From: MED-G116 sp038147495
GTDB taxonomy: Bacteria > Pseudomonadota > Alphaproteobacteria > Puniceispirillales > Puniceispirillaceae
Assembly: GCA_038147495.1 (NCBI GenBank)
Contig: JAYQTT010000007.1
Location: 33,106-97,105 of the forward strand
Direction of reading: 5' to 3'
Length of the DNA stretch: 64,000 nucleotides
The notes under the pieces are model-generated. The model saw only the letters and a program-made list of their open reading frames with translations. It had not been told where the DNA came from and searched no databases. Each line of letters opens with the position of its first letter. Position 1 is the stretch's first letter. The position numbers and the translations under genes are program-made. Shown piece by piece: positions 35,150-44,854 of this stretch.

Positions 35150-36559
35150 ATGTCCGACGCAAAGAAAATCATGGAAATGATCCGTGAAAATGACATTACC
35201 TATGTGGACCTGCGCTTCACTGACCCGCGTGGCAAGATGCACCACGTCACCCAGCATATTAATACGATTGACGAAGAAACACTGGCCGAAGGGTTCATGT
35301 TTGACGGATCTTCGATTGCTGGCTGGAAGGCAATCAACGAATCCGACATGACATTGATGCCTGACCTGTACCGCGCCTATGTCGATCCCTTCTTTGCACA
35401 GCCAACGCTGGCACTGTTCTGTGACGTGCTTGAGCCAAACACGCTCGAGCCATACTCACGCGACCCACGCAGCACCGCGAAAGCGGCACTTGCTTACATG
35501 GAATCAGCAGGCATCGGCGACACAGCCTATTTCGGCCCTGAAGCTGAATTCTTCCTGTTTGAAGATGTGAAGGTTGACGTGTCGATGAACCGTGCGATGT
35601 ATGAGGTTGACTCGGTCGAAGGCCCATACAACGGCGCCCGCGAATATGAAGAAGGCAACCTTGGCCACCGCCCTGGCGTCAAGGGTGGTTACTTCCCTGT
35701 CCCGCCGCTTGATTCCGGTCAGGACATTCGTTCTGAAATGACATCTGTCATGGCGGATATGGGTGTGAATGTTGAGAAGCATCACCACGAGGTTGCCCCA
35801 TCACAGCATGAGCTTGGCGTGAAATTCGGCGAGTTGATCCAAACTGCCGATGACATGCAGCTTTACAAATACACCGTTCATCAGGTGGCCCATGCCTACG
35901 GCTTGTCTGCCACATTCCTGCCAAAGCCGATTGCCGGCGACAATGGTTCAGGCATGCATGTGCACCAGTCAATCTGGAATGACGGCAAGCCTCTGTTTGC
36001 GGGCAACGGCTATGCCGATTTGTCAGAGATGGCCCTGTTCTACATTGGCGGCATCATCAAGCATGCAAAAGCGTTGAATGCCTTCACCAATGCGTCAACC
36101 AACAGCTACAAGCGCCTGATTCCGGGCTATGAAGCACCGGTTCTGCTGGCCTATTCTTCACGCAACCGTTCTGCCTCATGCCGTATTCCGCATGTGAATT
36201 CGCCAAAGGGCAAGCGCGTTGAAGTGCGCTTCCCGGATGCGACTGCGAACCCATATCTGGCGTTCTCGGCAATGCTGATGGCTGGCCTTGACGGTATCCA
36301 GAACAAGATCCACCCTGGCGATGCGATGGACAAGGATCTGTATGATCTGCCAGCCGAAGAACTGGCGCAAATCCCAACCGTCTGTGGTTCTCTGCGTGAG
36401 GCACTCGAATCATTGAGTGCAGATCGTGGGTTCCTAACACAGGGCAACGTCTTTACTGACGAGCAGATCGACGCCTATATCGAACTGAAGATGGAAGAAG
36501 TCATCAAGCTGGAGCACACACCGCACCCGGTCGAGTTCCAGATGTACTACTCCTGCTAG
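35150..36559 (+). CDS. glnA: Glutamine synthetase, type I
   Basis: GlnA makes glutamine from glutamate and ammonia. The 469 residues have FDGSSIAGW near the N-terminus, the metal-binding EAEFFLF and NGSGMHVH, the ATP-site stretch KRLIPGYEAPV, and the adenylylation Tyr in KDLYDLP near residue 398. This is the GSI-beta, adenylylation-controlled type. It lies after glnB and ends before a strong terminator. Confidence 0.98.
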   Translation: MSDAKKIMEMIRENDITYVDLRFTDPRGKMHHVTQHINTIDEETLAEGFMFDGSSIAGWKAINESDMTLMPDLYRAYVDPFFAQPTLALFCDVLEPNTLEPYSRDPRSTAKAALAYMESAGIGDTAYFGPEAEFFLFEDVKVDVSMNRAMYEVDSVEGPYNGAREYEEGNLGHRPGVKGGYFPVPPLDSGQDIRSEMTSVMADMGVNVEKHHHEVAPSQHELGVKFGELIQTADDMQLYKYTVHQVAHAYGLSATFLPKPIAGDNGSGMHVHQSIWNDGKPLFAGNGYADLSEMALFYIGGIIKHAKALNAFTNASTNSYKRLIPGYEAPVLLAYSSRNRSASCRIPHVNSPKGKRVEVRFPDATANPYLAFSAMLMAGLDGIQNKIHPGDAMDKDLYDLPAEELAQIPTVCGSLREALESLSADRGFLTQGNVFTDEQIDAYIELKMEEVIKLEHTPHPVEFQMYYSC

Positions 36560-36612
36560 TTTCGACTGCATAACGCTGCGTCAGGCACACCGCCTGATGC
36601 ACATAAAAACAC

Positions 36613-36642
36613 CCCCGGCTCTATCACAGGGTCGGGGTTTTT
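36613..36642 (+). terminator. Rho-independent terminator of glnBA
   Basis: A 9-bp stem CCCCGGCTC / GGGTCGGGG (two wobble pairs) with a 7-base loop, followed by TTTTT on the plus strand, about 50 bases after the glnA stop. Confidence 0.85.
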
Positions 36643-36682
36643 GTTGAACCAGCTACTGTCCGTCATATATAGATTGCCCCCC

Positions 36683-37198
36683 TCACGCGCCTTTGCCGGG
36701 GTCGTTGAGCAACTCATACCCACGGTTCAACATGCAACGGTCAACAATCTTTCGCGGGCTCGTCACCGGATCATAACTGGTGTCGGCAAGGCCGCCCTCG
36801 AGCGCGCCCATTGTCGCGCCGACAACCGCGCCGTCACCCGCATCACCTGTGGTGGACCCGATTGCTGCACCGGCAATGGCGCCGATGACAAGACCAATGG
36901 TCAGGTTCGACTCGCGCTTTGCCTTTTGCTGGCGCTCATATTCAACCTGCGCCTGTGTTGCGATGCTGATACACTCGCCGCGATCCGTCTCATAGGCAGC
37001 CATGTCGGTGGTATAGCTGTCCACCACCGGACGATAGTCACGCAACGCAGGCTCATAACCGCAGCCTGCAAAGCCGATCACGACGACCATCCCGGCGGCG
37101 GTTGCAAACTTCTGGCACCAAGACCGCGATGACTGATCTGGTATATGCTTCTGCTCACACGACAGTTGCGATGATTTCAGATTTCTATGTTTTGGCAT
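36683..37198 (-). CDS. Glycine-zipper lipoprotein
   Basis: A 171-residue protein with a long basic N-region, hydrophobic core and lipobox GFAGC (Cys at about 46). A Gly-rich helix VIGAIAGAAIGSTTGDAGDG follows an Arg/Gln coiled segment (about 75-95), the pattern of glycine-zipper outer-membrane lipoproteins. The C-terminal CMLNRGYELL motif is often seen in this group. An AGGAG box lies 8 bases before the ATG, so the long N-terminus is probably real. It likely sits in the outer membrane; the role is unknown. Confidence 0.75.
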   Translation of the reverse strand: MPKHRNLKSSQLSCEQKHIPDQSSRSWCQKFATAAGMVVVIGFAGCGYEPALRDYRPVVDSYTTDMAAYETDRGECISIATQAQVEYERQQKAKRESNLTIGLVIGAIAGAAIGSTTGDAGDGAVVGATMGALEGGLADTSYDPVTSPRKIVDRCMLNRGYELLNDPGKGA

Positions 37199-37465
37199 CC
37201 CCGCATCTCCTGTTTCATTTTGAATCCGAAATCTAGCCGAGGACGTGTTAATTTACCGTTAAGTCCGGTGACGAACACCGGACGTTATTTCTTTTCACCC
37301 CTATATTTCGCGGTTGGGCTTGGAATAAACCCCAAGATACAGTAGAAAAGAGCTGTGTTGGGTGTGGCAATGACCATGACGACACCGCCCGTCAAACGGG
37401 TGATCGTTCAGTGGCAGGGCATCATGTCCCCGCCGCCAACCATTTGATGTAAGAGAGCTATTATC
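37199..37465. other. Divergent region, lipoprotein / parE, with a hairpin
   Basis: No gene is seen in 267 bases. It holds a perfect 8-bp stem (GTCCGGTG / CACCGGAC, 37263-37283, 5-base loop), whose core GTCCGGT...ACCGGAC also occurs at 46317-46339. Neither flanking gene reads into the hairpin as a normal terminator, so its role is open. Confidence 0.5.
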
Positions 37466-39448
37466 ATGGCCGATCTGTTTGGTAACGCGGCACCCGCCGA
37501 CGGTTATGATGCCGCCAACATTGAGGTGTTGGAGGGGCTTGAGCCCGTACGCCACCGGCCCGGCATGTATATCGGCGGCACGGACGAGCGCGCGTTACAC
37601 CATCTGGCTGCAGAGATCCTCGACAATTCAATGGATGAGGCGGTGGCTGGCCATGCCAATCGCATTGATTTCATTCTGGAGTCGGCAGACCGCCTGTCAA
37701 TCCGTGACAATGGCCGCGGCATGCCGGTTGGCCAACATCCAAAATTCCCCGATAAATCTGCCGTTGAAGTGATCATGACAACGCTTCATGCGGGCGGAAA
37801 ATTTTCTGGCAAATCATATGCCACATCGGGTGGCTTGCACGGGGTTGGTGCGTCAGTGGTGAATGCCCTGTCATCAAGCCTTGTGGTTGAAATTGCCCGT
37901 GACAAAAAGCTCTACAGCCAGTCATTTGCCCGTGGCCTGCCGCTTGGTCCGCTGGCCGAAATCGGCACCGCCCCCAACCGGCGCGGTACCAGCGTAAGCT
38001 TTACACCGGATATCGAGATTTTCGGTGAAAAGGCACATTTTAAACCCGCCATTCTGTTCCGTATGGCAAAGTCAAAAGCGTTCCTGTTCGCTGGCGTTGA
38101 AATCCGGTGGAAATGTGATCCGTCACTGTTGCCCGCAGATGACAGTATTCCTGCTGAGGCGGTGCTGCATTACCCGGGTGGCTTAGCCGATTATTTGAAT
38201 GACGCAACATCAGACAAAGCGCTGATGGTATCTACTCCCTTTGCCGAACTGGCCGAACTTGATGGCCAGAAATTCGAATGGGCAATCACCTGGCTTGGCC
38301 ACGGCGAGGACGGGTTTTTCAACTCCTATTGCAACACGGTGCCGACACCGCTTGGCGGCACGCATGAAACCGGCTTCCGGCAGGCCATTGTGCGCGCATT
38401 GCGGGCGTTTGGCGAGATTGTTGGCAACCGCAAGGCAGCCGACATCAGCGCCGATGATGTGCTGGCGAACACCGCTGTCATGCTCTCGGTTTTCTTGCGC
38501 GACCCGCAATTTCAGGGCCAGACCAAGGACAAGCTGGTGTCCACCGATGCCACCCGATTGACCGAACAGGCTGTGCGTGACCGGTTTGATCACTGGCTGT
38601 CGGCGGATGCGGCGCGCGCCACCTTCCTGTTGGAAGCGGCAATTGAACGTGCCGAAGAGCGCAAACGCCGTAAAAAGGAAAAGGAGGTTGCCCGCAAATC
38701 GGCCACCCGCAAGCTGCGCCTTCCCGGCAAGCTTGCCGACTGCACGGCGAGTGATACCGATTTGACCGAACTGTTCCTTGTTGAGGGGGACTCGGCCGGC
38801 GGTTCGGCCAAACAGGCCCGCAACCGCAAGACGCAGGCGGTATTACCCTTGCGTGGCAAGATTCTGAACGTCGCCAGCGCCACCACCGAAAAGCTCAGCG
38901 GCAATCAGGAATTGTCAGACCTTGCGCTGGCACTCGGTACGCGTCCGGGCAAGGATTTTAAACTCGATGATCTGCGCTACGGACGGATCATCATCATGAC
39001 CGATGCCGATGTCGATGGCGCGCATATTGCGGCGTTGCTGATGACCTATTTCTATCGTGAAATGCCGCAGTTGGTTGAGGCGGGTCGCCTGTATCTGGCC
39101 CAGCCCCCACTCTATCGGATGACGCAGGGCGGCAAAACATTCTATGCGCTGGATGATGAGCAGCGCGAGGCGCTTGCCAAAACCAAATTTGACGCACGTG
39201 GCAAGATCGAGATCAGCCGTTTCAAAGGCTTGGGCGAGATGCCCCCGGCACAACTCAAGGAAACCACGATGAACCCGGACAGCCGCCGTCTTTTGCGCGT
39301 TGAATTGCCGCGCCGCGACACTGCGGGCGCCGATCTGAGGCGGGACACTGACCAGCTGGTCAATACGCTGATGGGCAAGAAGGCCGAATTGCGTTTCGGC
39401 TATATTCGCGACCATGCCGAAGATGTGCTTGCCGAACTCGACGTCTAG
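37466..39448 (+). CDS. parE: DNA topoisomerase IV subunit B
   Basis: ParE is the ATPase half of topoisomerase IV, which unlinks daughter chromosomes. The 660-residue protein has the GHKL ATPase motifs EILDNSMDEA, DNGRGMPV and GGLHGVGASVVNA and the TOPRIM block LVEGDSAGGSAKQ...LPLRGKILN. The Asn-Arg-Lys-Thr-Gln-Ala stretch and the shorter length separate it from GyrB (about 800 residues). The stop overlaps that of the convergent hydrolase gene by four bases. Confidence 0.94.
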   Translation: MADLFGNAAPADGYDAANIEVLEGLEPVRHRPGMYIGGTDERALHHLAAEILDNSMDEAVAGHANRIDFILESADRLSIRDNGRGMPVGQHPKFPDKSAVEVIMTTLHAGGKFSGKSYATSGGLHGVGASVVNALSSSLVVEIARDKKLYSQSFARGLPLGPLAEIGTAPNRRGTSVSFTPDIEIFGEKAHFKPAILFRMAKSKAFLFAGVEIRWKCDPSLLPADDSIPAEAVLHYPGGLADYLNDATSDKALMVSTPFAELAELDGQKFEWAITWLGHGEDGFFNSYCNTVPTPLGGTHETGFRQAIVRALRAFGEIVGNRKAADISADDVLANTAVMLSVFLRDPQFQGQTKDKLVSTDATRLTEQAVRDRFDHWLSADAARATFLLEAAIERAEERKRRKKEKEVARKSATRKLRLPGKLADCTASDTDLTELFLVEGDSAGGSAKQARNRKTQAVLPLRGKILNVASATTEKLSGNQELSDLALALGTRPGKDFKLDDLRYGRIIIMTDADVDGAHIAALLMTYFYREMPQLVEAGRLYLAQPPLYRMTQGGKTFYALDDEQREALAKTKFDARGKIEISRFKGLGEMPPAQLKETTMNPDSRRLLRVELPRRDTAGADLRRDTDQLVNTLMGKKAELRFGYIRDHAEDVLAELDV

Positions 39449-40185
39449 ACGCGGGCGGCGATCACCTCATTCAGCAGATCTATGATCGCATCGGTGACGA
39501 GCTGAGGGGCCTCTAGACTCGACAGATGGCCGACATCTGGCAACAGCACCAGCCGTGCATCCGGCACGAGGCGTGCCATGTCCTCGGACAGCGCCGGTGG
39601 CGTCAATGTATCCTCCAGCCCGCATAACACCAGCGCCTTGCCGGCAAAGCCCTGCAAGGTGGGTGTTTGGTCACGGCGGGCCATAATCGCTTTTTGTTGA
39701 TTGACGAAGGTGGCACTGCCAACATCCTGCGCCATCTGAATGACGCGCGCGACAAGTGCTTCATCAGCCATCGCCTGTGTCGATAGAAAACTGCCAAGAA
39801 GATGCCGGGTCACACCCCGAAACCCCTTGCCAGCCGCCATCTTGATCGTGGCGGCACGTTGTTGGCTTCGTTCTGGCGTATCGGCTTTGTGGCTTGTACT
39901 CAACAAAGCCATCCCTGAAACCCTGTCGGGCGCGAGACGGGCCATTTCCATCGTCACATAGCCGCCCATTGACAGGCCAATCGGCAGAAGATCCCCTTCG
40001 ACCTCATCGAGTGCGGCTTCGGCCATTGCCGTCAGGCTGTCATGCGACAGCGTGTCAGCCACCACAGGGTTCGCCAGACGGCTGTCAGACGCCGCCAATG
40101 TTGCAAGTTCGTCCAGTTGGTGACGGAATAAATCGCCGGTGCAGATCAAGCCGGGAATCAGAACTGGCGTTATCTTTTCAGTCAT
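39445..40185 (-). CDS. Alpha/beta-hydrolase
   Basis: A 246-residue soluble hydrolase. The nucleophile Ser lies in GLSMGG, the acid Asp in CGLEDTLTPP and the His in DVGHLSSLE, giving a full triad. The oxyanion loop is LIPGLICTG. It is similar in plan to carboxylesterases and BioH/PcaD-like enzymes; the substrate cannot be told. It converges with parE and is divergent from the DEAD-box helicase. Confidence 0.85.
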   Translation of the reverse strand: MTEKITPVLIPGLICTGDLFRHQLDELATLAASDSRLANPVVADTLSHDSLTAMAEAALDEVEGDLLPIGLSMGGYVTMEMARLAPDRVSGMALLSTSHKADTPERSQQRAATIKMAAGKGFRGVTRHLLGSFLSTQAMADEALVARVIQMAQDVGSATFVNQQKAIMARRDQTPTLQGFAGKALVLCGLEDTLTPPALSEDMARLVPDARLVLLPDVGHLSSLEAPQLVTDAIIDLLNEVIAARV

Positions 40186-40355
40186 GGAACACAGAACCCG
40201 GCAATCACTAATGAATCGTTGACCTTAATGGCATTTCTCTGTATCACCACACCACAGAGTTGCCCAGCGCAAATGTTGCGCTTCAATATCCCGCATCGTG
40301 AATGGCGGGCGGAAATGAAAAAGCGATCTCACCAATATCCCAAAGGAAACATTAA

Positions 40356-41723
40356 TTGAATTTTTCAGATCTCGGACTATGTGACGAGCTAAGCAAGGCA
40401 GTTGCCGATCTTGGCTATGTCGAGCCGACACCCATTCAGCAAAAATCGATACCGGTCGTCCTGATGGGGAGGGATATTCTTGGCTCTGCGCAAACCGGCA
40501 CTGGCAAGACAGCTTCATTTACTCTGCCAATGATTGAGATATTGGCATCAGGCCGTGCCAAGGCGCGCCTGCCGCGATCGCTGATCCTCGCCCCAACGCG
40601 CGAACTTGCCGCTCAGGTCGCTGAATCCTTCGAAAAATTCAGCACCTATCACAAACTGACCATGGCGCTTCTTATCGGCGGCGTCAGCTTTGCTGACCAG
40701 AATGCCGCCCTCGACAAGGGTGTCGATGTTCTGATCGCCACACCGGGCCGGCTTCTTGATCATTTTGAGCGCGGTAAAGTCATGCTCAATGACGTGAAAA
40801 TCCTCGTGATTGATGAAGCCGACAGAATGCTTGATATGGGTTTCATTCCTGATGTAGAGCGCATTGTCGGCCTTTTGCCACCTATCCGGCAGACTTTATT
40901 TTTCTCGGCGACCCTATCCGATGACATTCACAAGATCAGTGAAAAATTTGTCAGCAACCCGAAAATCATCGAGGTCGCACCGCCTGCCAGCACCGCTGAT
41001 ACCGTTGCCCAGCATCTGACATGGACAGACATCAAAGGCAAGCGTGACGCCTTGCGCCGCTTGCTGAACAATGAAGATGTGAAAAATGCCGTCATTTTCT
41101 GCAATCGCAAACGGGACATCGGAATATTGGTGCGGTCATTGACCCGCCATGGTTTTGATGCCGTTGCCCTGCATGGTGACATGACACAATCAGCCCGCCT
41201 CGAAGCCTTGCAAAAGTTCAAGGATGGTGAAGTGCCACTGCTGATCGCCTCGGATGTGGCGGCACGTGGCCTTGATATCGCCGGGCTGAGCCATGTGTTC
41301 AATTTTGACGTGCCGTCAAATGCCGAGGATTATGTGCATCGCATCGGCCGCACCGGACGAGCCGGAAAATCAGGCCGCGCCTTTACCATCGCCGCTGGCG
41401 CAGATGACAAGAAATATGTTGCCGCCATCGAAAAGCTGATTGGCAAAGCCATTCCACTGGTTGGCGATGCGCCGGCCAAGGACATCTCTGATGTGGCGGC
41501 AAGCGAAGATAGCACAAAGGCGAAAAAGGGATCGCGCCGGAGCAAATCCAGCGAGACCAAAATCCCGTCCGCGCCTGCAGCTACCAGCAAGCCCAAATCA
41601 AAAGATGCGAAGTCGAAAACCGGTGGAGGCCGCAATCGTGATGACGAGCTGCCAGCACCACCTGATTGCAGCGGCAATACGCTGAAAGACACCGGACATA
41701 TTCCGGCATTCTTGATGCGCTAA
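40356..41723 (+). CDS. rhlE: DEAD-box RNA helicase, RhlE type
   Basis: A 455-residue helicase for RNA and ribosome remodelling. It begins at TTG with AAAGGAA 8 bases upstream, and NFSDLGLCDEL matches the family start. Motifs in order: Q motif PTPIQ, AQTGTGKT, PTRELAAQ, DEADRMLDMGF (DEAD), FSATL (SAT), then the second domain with HGDMTQ, ARGLDI and HRIGRTGRAG. The last 80 residues are a Lys/Ser-rich tail, as usual for RhlE-like proteins. The exact subtype is less sure than the family. Confidence 0.93.
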   Translation: MNFSDLGLCDELSKAVADLGYVEPTPIQQKSIPVVLMGRDILGSAQTGTGKTASFTLPMIEILASGRAKARLPRSLILAPTRELAAQVAESFEKFSTYHKLTMALLIGGVSFADQNAALDKGVDVLIATPGRLLDHFERGKVMLNDVKILVIDEADRMLDMGFIPDVERIVGLLPPIRQTLFFSATLSDDIHKISEKFVSNPKIIEVAPPASTADTVAQHLTWTDIKGKRDALRRLLNNEDVKNAVIFCNRKRDIGILVRSLTRHGFDAVALHGDMTQSARLEALQKFKDGEVPLLIASDVAARGLDIAGLSHVFNFDVPSNAEDYVHRIGRTGRAGKSGRAFTIAAGADDKKYVAAIEKLIGKAIPLVGDAPAKDISDVAASEDSTKAKKGSRRSKSSETKIPSAPAATSKPKSKDAKSKTGGGRNRDDELPAPPDCSGNTLKDTGHIPAFLMR

Positions 41724-41730
41724 ATCTGCC

Positions 41731-44322
41731 TCAGGCGCTGGCCGCCAGCGCCTTGTCGACAACTTCTCCAAGATCGTTTGACGGCTTTGACGACTGTATC
41801 TGTTGCAAGGCCGATACCATCTGCGCCTTGCGGCCATCGTCATAGGCGGCCATCCGTGTCAGCGGCAACGCCATGCGCGCGGCGACCTGCGGGTTGCGCT
41901 TGTCGATATCAATCAGATGCCGGGCAATAAAGTCAAAACCAGAACCGTCTGCCGCATAGAATCTGGCTGGATTACCTGCCATAAACGCGCCAAGAACCGA
42001 ACGGATCTTATTCGGGTTGTTCGGATCAAAGGCTTTGTGTTGCATCAGTTCTTCGAGCCGTTCAAGAGTGCCGCCGACCGATGACATGGCCTCCATCTGG
42101 AACCATTTTTCCATCACCAGCGGCGCATCCTGCCATCTGTCATGGAAGGCTTTGAGGCCTGATACACGCTCTGGGCTGTCGCTATCCATCAACGCGCGCA
42201 ACGCCCCTTGCGACAGGGTCATATTGGCATCAAGCACCTGTGCGCCGGCCATCTGCACCGCAGCAGCATTACCCGCGGCGACTCCAAGTGCCAACAACTG
42301 GTTGAGCAACGCCCTGCCCCCAGCGGTTTCTGCATGGGTGGCCTGATTGGCAAGGCACGCATCCACTTCATCGCACAAGGCCTGTCCAAGCGCCGCCTGA
42401 AGGGCCAAACGCGCCTCATGAAGAGCAACCGGATCAGCCGGCTTAATGCGGCTCTCCAGCACGGCAATGCCGGGAATGCCCAGAATGCTGGCCTTGAATT
42501 GATCAAGCAGATTATCATCGGCAAGGATCTGGCGATAACAGCGCGCCAATTGATCGCAATCCCCCTGTCCGCGGCTATAGGCAATCACCGCATCCGCCAA
42601 CAGGCTTTGCGCGGCATCCCAGCGATTGAACAAATCCTCGTCATGCGCCATGAGGTGCAGCCGTTCAGCCACGGTCAAATCATCATCAAGAATTACCGGT
42701 GCCGAAAAACCACGCAGCAAACTTGGCGTCAGCTCATCGACAGCGCCGCCCGATGAGGCATCAATATGGAATGTTACGACCTCATGCGCCTTTTCGATCA
42801 ACAACACATGATCAGCGCGGGCATCATTTTCACCATCGCGGCGCAACATCGCCGGCGCGCCATCAGCCTGCAAAAACCCGAGGCGCACTGGAATAGGCAA
42901 CGGCTCACGTGGTGTATTTGCCGCGGTTTCGGGAATGGTCTGCGTGAATGTCAGCGTGATCGAAGCATCCGCAGATGAAACATCACGCCTGACCTGCAAA
43001 CGAGGTGTGCCAGCCTGACTGTACCAACCGGAAAAGGCCGAAAGGTCAATCTCATTGGCATCCGCCAAAGCCGCAACAAAATCATCACACGTCACCGCCT
43101 GTCCATCATGGCGGGAAAAATACAGATCCATCCCCCGGCGGAATCCATCAGTGCCAAGATAGCCTGAGAGCATGCGGATGACCTCGGCGCCCTTTTCATA
43201 AACCGTTGCGGTATAGAAATTGTTGATTTCCCGATAGCTCTCTGGGCGGATGGGGTGGGCTGTGGGGCTTCTGTCCTCTGGGAACTGCGCCGCCCGCAGC
43301 ATGCTCACATCCTGTGCGCGTTGAACCCCCGCATCATGCATGTCTGCGGAAAAACATTGATCACGAAAGACCGTCAAACCCTCTTTCAATGTCAATTGGA
43401 ACCAATCACGGCATGTCACCCGATTGCCCGTCCAATTGTGGAAATACTCATGCGCAATGATTGACTCGACATTATGCAGATCGGCATCTGTCGCGGTTGA
43501 TTTGTCAGCCAGAACATATTTGCTGTTGAAAATGTTCAGGCCCTTATTTTCCATCGCCCCCATATTGAAATGGCTGACAGCGACGATCTGAAACAAATCA
43601 AGGTCATATTCGAGGCCAAACCGCTCCTCGTCCCATAACATCGACTTTTTCAAAGACTCCATCGCATGACCGGTCAGATCAAGATTGCCCTTCTCGACAT
43701 AGATATGCAGATCAACATTCCGTCCGGAGCGGGTGGTGAAACTATCCGCCGCACAATCCAAATCACCTACAACGCAGGCAAACAGATAGCTCGGCTTTGG
43801 GTGCGGGTCATGCCACAGCGCGTAATGCCGATCATCGCCGGCGTCCCCGGTTTCAATAAGATTGCCATTGGATAGCAATTGCGGGAATGCGCGTGATGCC
43901 TCAATCCGCACAGTAAAACAGGTCATCACATCCGGGCGGTCAGGAAAATACCCAATGCGGCGAAAACCTTCAGGTTCGCATTGTGTGCAATACATGCCGC
44001 CAGACAGATACAAACCCTCAAGTGCAGTGTTGCTCTCTGGATGGCAAATGGATACGGTCTCAACCGTTGCCTCTGGCGGCAAATCCTGCAGCAACAACCC
44101 GCCGTCTGTCAGCGGCCATTTGTCTTTCGCCAGATCAACCCCATCAAGCCGGAACGCCTGCAAATCCAGATCACGGCCATTCAACATAAACGGCGCGTCA
44201 TCGACCCGGCGCAAAGCGAGGCGGGTGGTGACCACAGTGTGATCTTCATGGATATCGATATTGAGAAACGCCTCCTCGACAACGCAGGAAGGCGCCTTAT
44301 AGTCTGAGCGCAGCTTGACCAT
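41731..44322 (-). CDS. pepN: Aminopeptidase N
   Basis: A zinc M1-family aminopeptidase of 863 residues that removes N-terminal residues from peptides in the cytoplasm. The ATG at 44322 (MVKLRSDYKAPSC) gives the normal PepN length; the frame extends to 44643 through gcrA but without conservation. The exopeptidase motif GAMENKGLN and the zinc site HEYFHNW...LKEGLTVFRDQ are present. It starts 5 bases after the gcrA stop, so they are probably cotranscribed. Confidence 0.95.
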   Translation of the reverse strand: MVKLRSDYKAPSCVVEEAFLNIDIHEDHTVVTTRLALRRVDDAPFMLNGRDLDLQAFRLDGVDLAKDKWPLTDGGLLLQDLPPEATVETVSICHPESNTALEGLYLSGGMYCTQCEPEGFRRIGYFPDRPDVMTCFTVRIEASRAFPQLLSNGNLIETGDAGDDRHYALWHDPHPKPSYLFACVVGDLDCAADSFTTRSGRNVDLHIYVEKGNLDLTGHAMESLKKSMLWDEERFGLEYDLDLFQIVAVSHFNMGAMENKGLNIFNSKYVLADKSTATDADLHNVESIIAHEYFHNWTGNRVTCRDWFQLTLKEGLTVFRDQCFSADMHDAGVQRAQDVSMLRAAQFPEDRSPTAHPIRPESYREINNFYTATVYEKGAEVIRMLSGYLGTDGFRRGMDLYFSRHDGQAVTCDDFVAALADANEIDLSAFSGWYSQAGTPRLQVRRDVSSADASITLTFTQTIPETAANTPREPLPIPVRLGFLQADGAPAMLRRDGENDARADHVLLIEKAHEVVTFHIDASSGGAVDELTPSLLRGFSAPVILDDDLTVAERLHLMAHDEDLFNRWDAAQSLLADAVIAYSRGQGDCDQLARCYRQILADDNLLDQFKASILGIPGIAVLESRIKPADPVALHEARLALQAALGQALCDEVDACLANQATHAETAGGRALLNQLLALGVAAGNAAAVQMAGAQVLDANMTLSQGALRALMDSDSPERVSGLKAFHDRWQDAPLVMEKWFQMEAMSSVGGTLERLEELMQHKAFDPNNPNKIRSVLGAFMAGNPARFYAADGSGFDFIARHLIDIDKRNPQVAARMALPLTRMAAYDDGRKAQMVSALQQIQSSKPSNDLGEVVDKALAASA

Positions 44323-44326
44323 TGGC

Positions 44327-44728
44327 TTAACGGTTTTCGCGTGACGTTGTATAGGCCTCCTGGCAATGCTCAAGACAATATGGCTTGCCCGGAACGATCT
44401 GCGCGCCACAGAAGGAAAAGCCATTATGCTTCGGGTCGCCTGATGGCCAACAGCACTTGCTGCGCGCCCATTCCAATTTCCGCAGTTCAAGACGCAATGG
44501 CAAATCACGCTCCGGCTCCACAACCGGTGCCGGTGCTTCTTTTTCAACTGCAGCCGTGGAAATTGGCGATGGACGCTTTGGCAGGCCCATGCGATGCGCC
44601 TTTCCGGCAATCGCGTTGCGCGAAACACCAAGCTCTTCGCCAATCTGTGAAATTGACAAGCCCTTGTCCCAAAGCGACTTCAGCTTCTCAAGTCTTTCTT
44701 CAGTCCAGGAATTCGCTGTTTCAGCCAT
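44327..44728 (-). CDS. gcrA: Cell-cycle regulator GcrA
   Basis: GcrA is a sigma70 co-activator that reads adenine methylation at GANTC sites and drives S-phase genes in Alphaproteobacteria. ATG 44728 with GAGGG upstream gives 133 residues starting MAETANSWTEERLEKLKSLW; an upstream ATG at 44758 is not conserved. The N-terminal helix-turn-helix QIGEELGVSRNAIAGKAHRMGL and the C-terminal CCWPSGDP...FCG...YCLEHC segment are the two family hallmarks. It pairs with ctrA at 59 kb as evidence for a Caulobacter-type cycle network. Confidence 0.95.
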   Translation of the reverse strand: MAETANSWTEERLEKLKSLWDKGLSISQIGEELGVSRNAIAGKAHRMGLPKRPSPISTAAVEKEAPAPVVEPERDLPLRLELRKLEWARSKCCWPSGDPKHNGFSFCGAQIVPGKPYCLEHCQEAYTTSRENR

Positions 44729-44854
44729 TGCAACCCTCTTCAATCTACCGTCCGACAAAATATCCGAACCGATTTTGTCATTTGTCAGCCGGTTATATCG
44801 CCGCGATCAAATGAACTCAATCGCCTTCTTTACCCAACACCTTACCCCGATATC

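Noticed and set aside
36641..37132. Plus-strand open frame of 163 residues opposite the lipoprotein
   Set aside because: It is a shadow of the lipoprotein gene: no ribosome-binding site, no family features, Arg/His-rich random composition.
41731..44643. A 970-residue aminopeptidase starting inside gcrA
   Set aside because: The extra N-terminal 107 residues have no family similarity and are the antisense-free alternate frame of gcrA. The ATG at 44322 gives the normal length.
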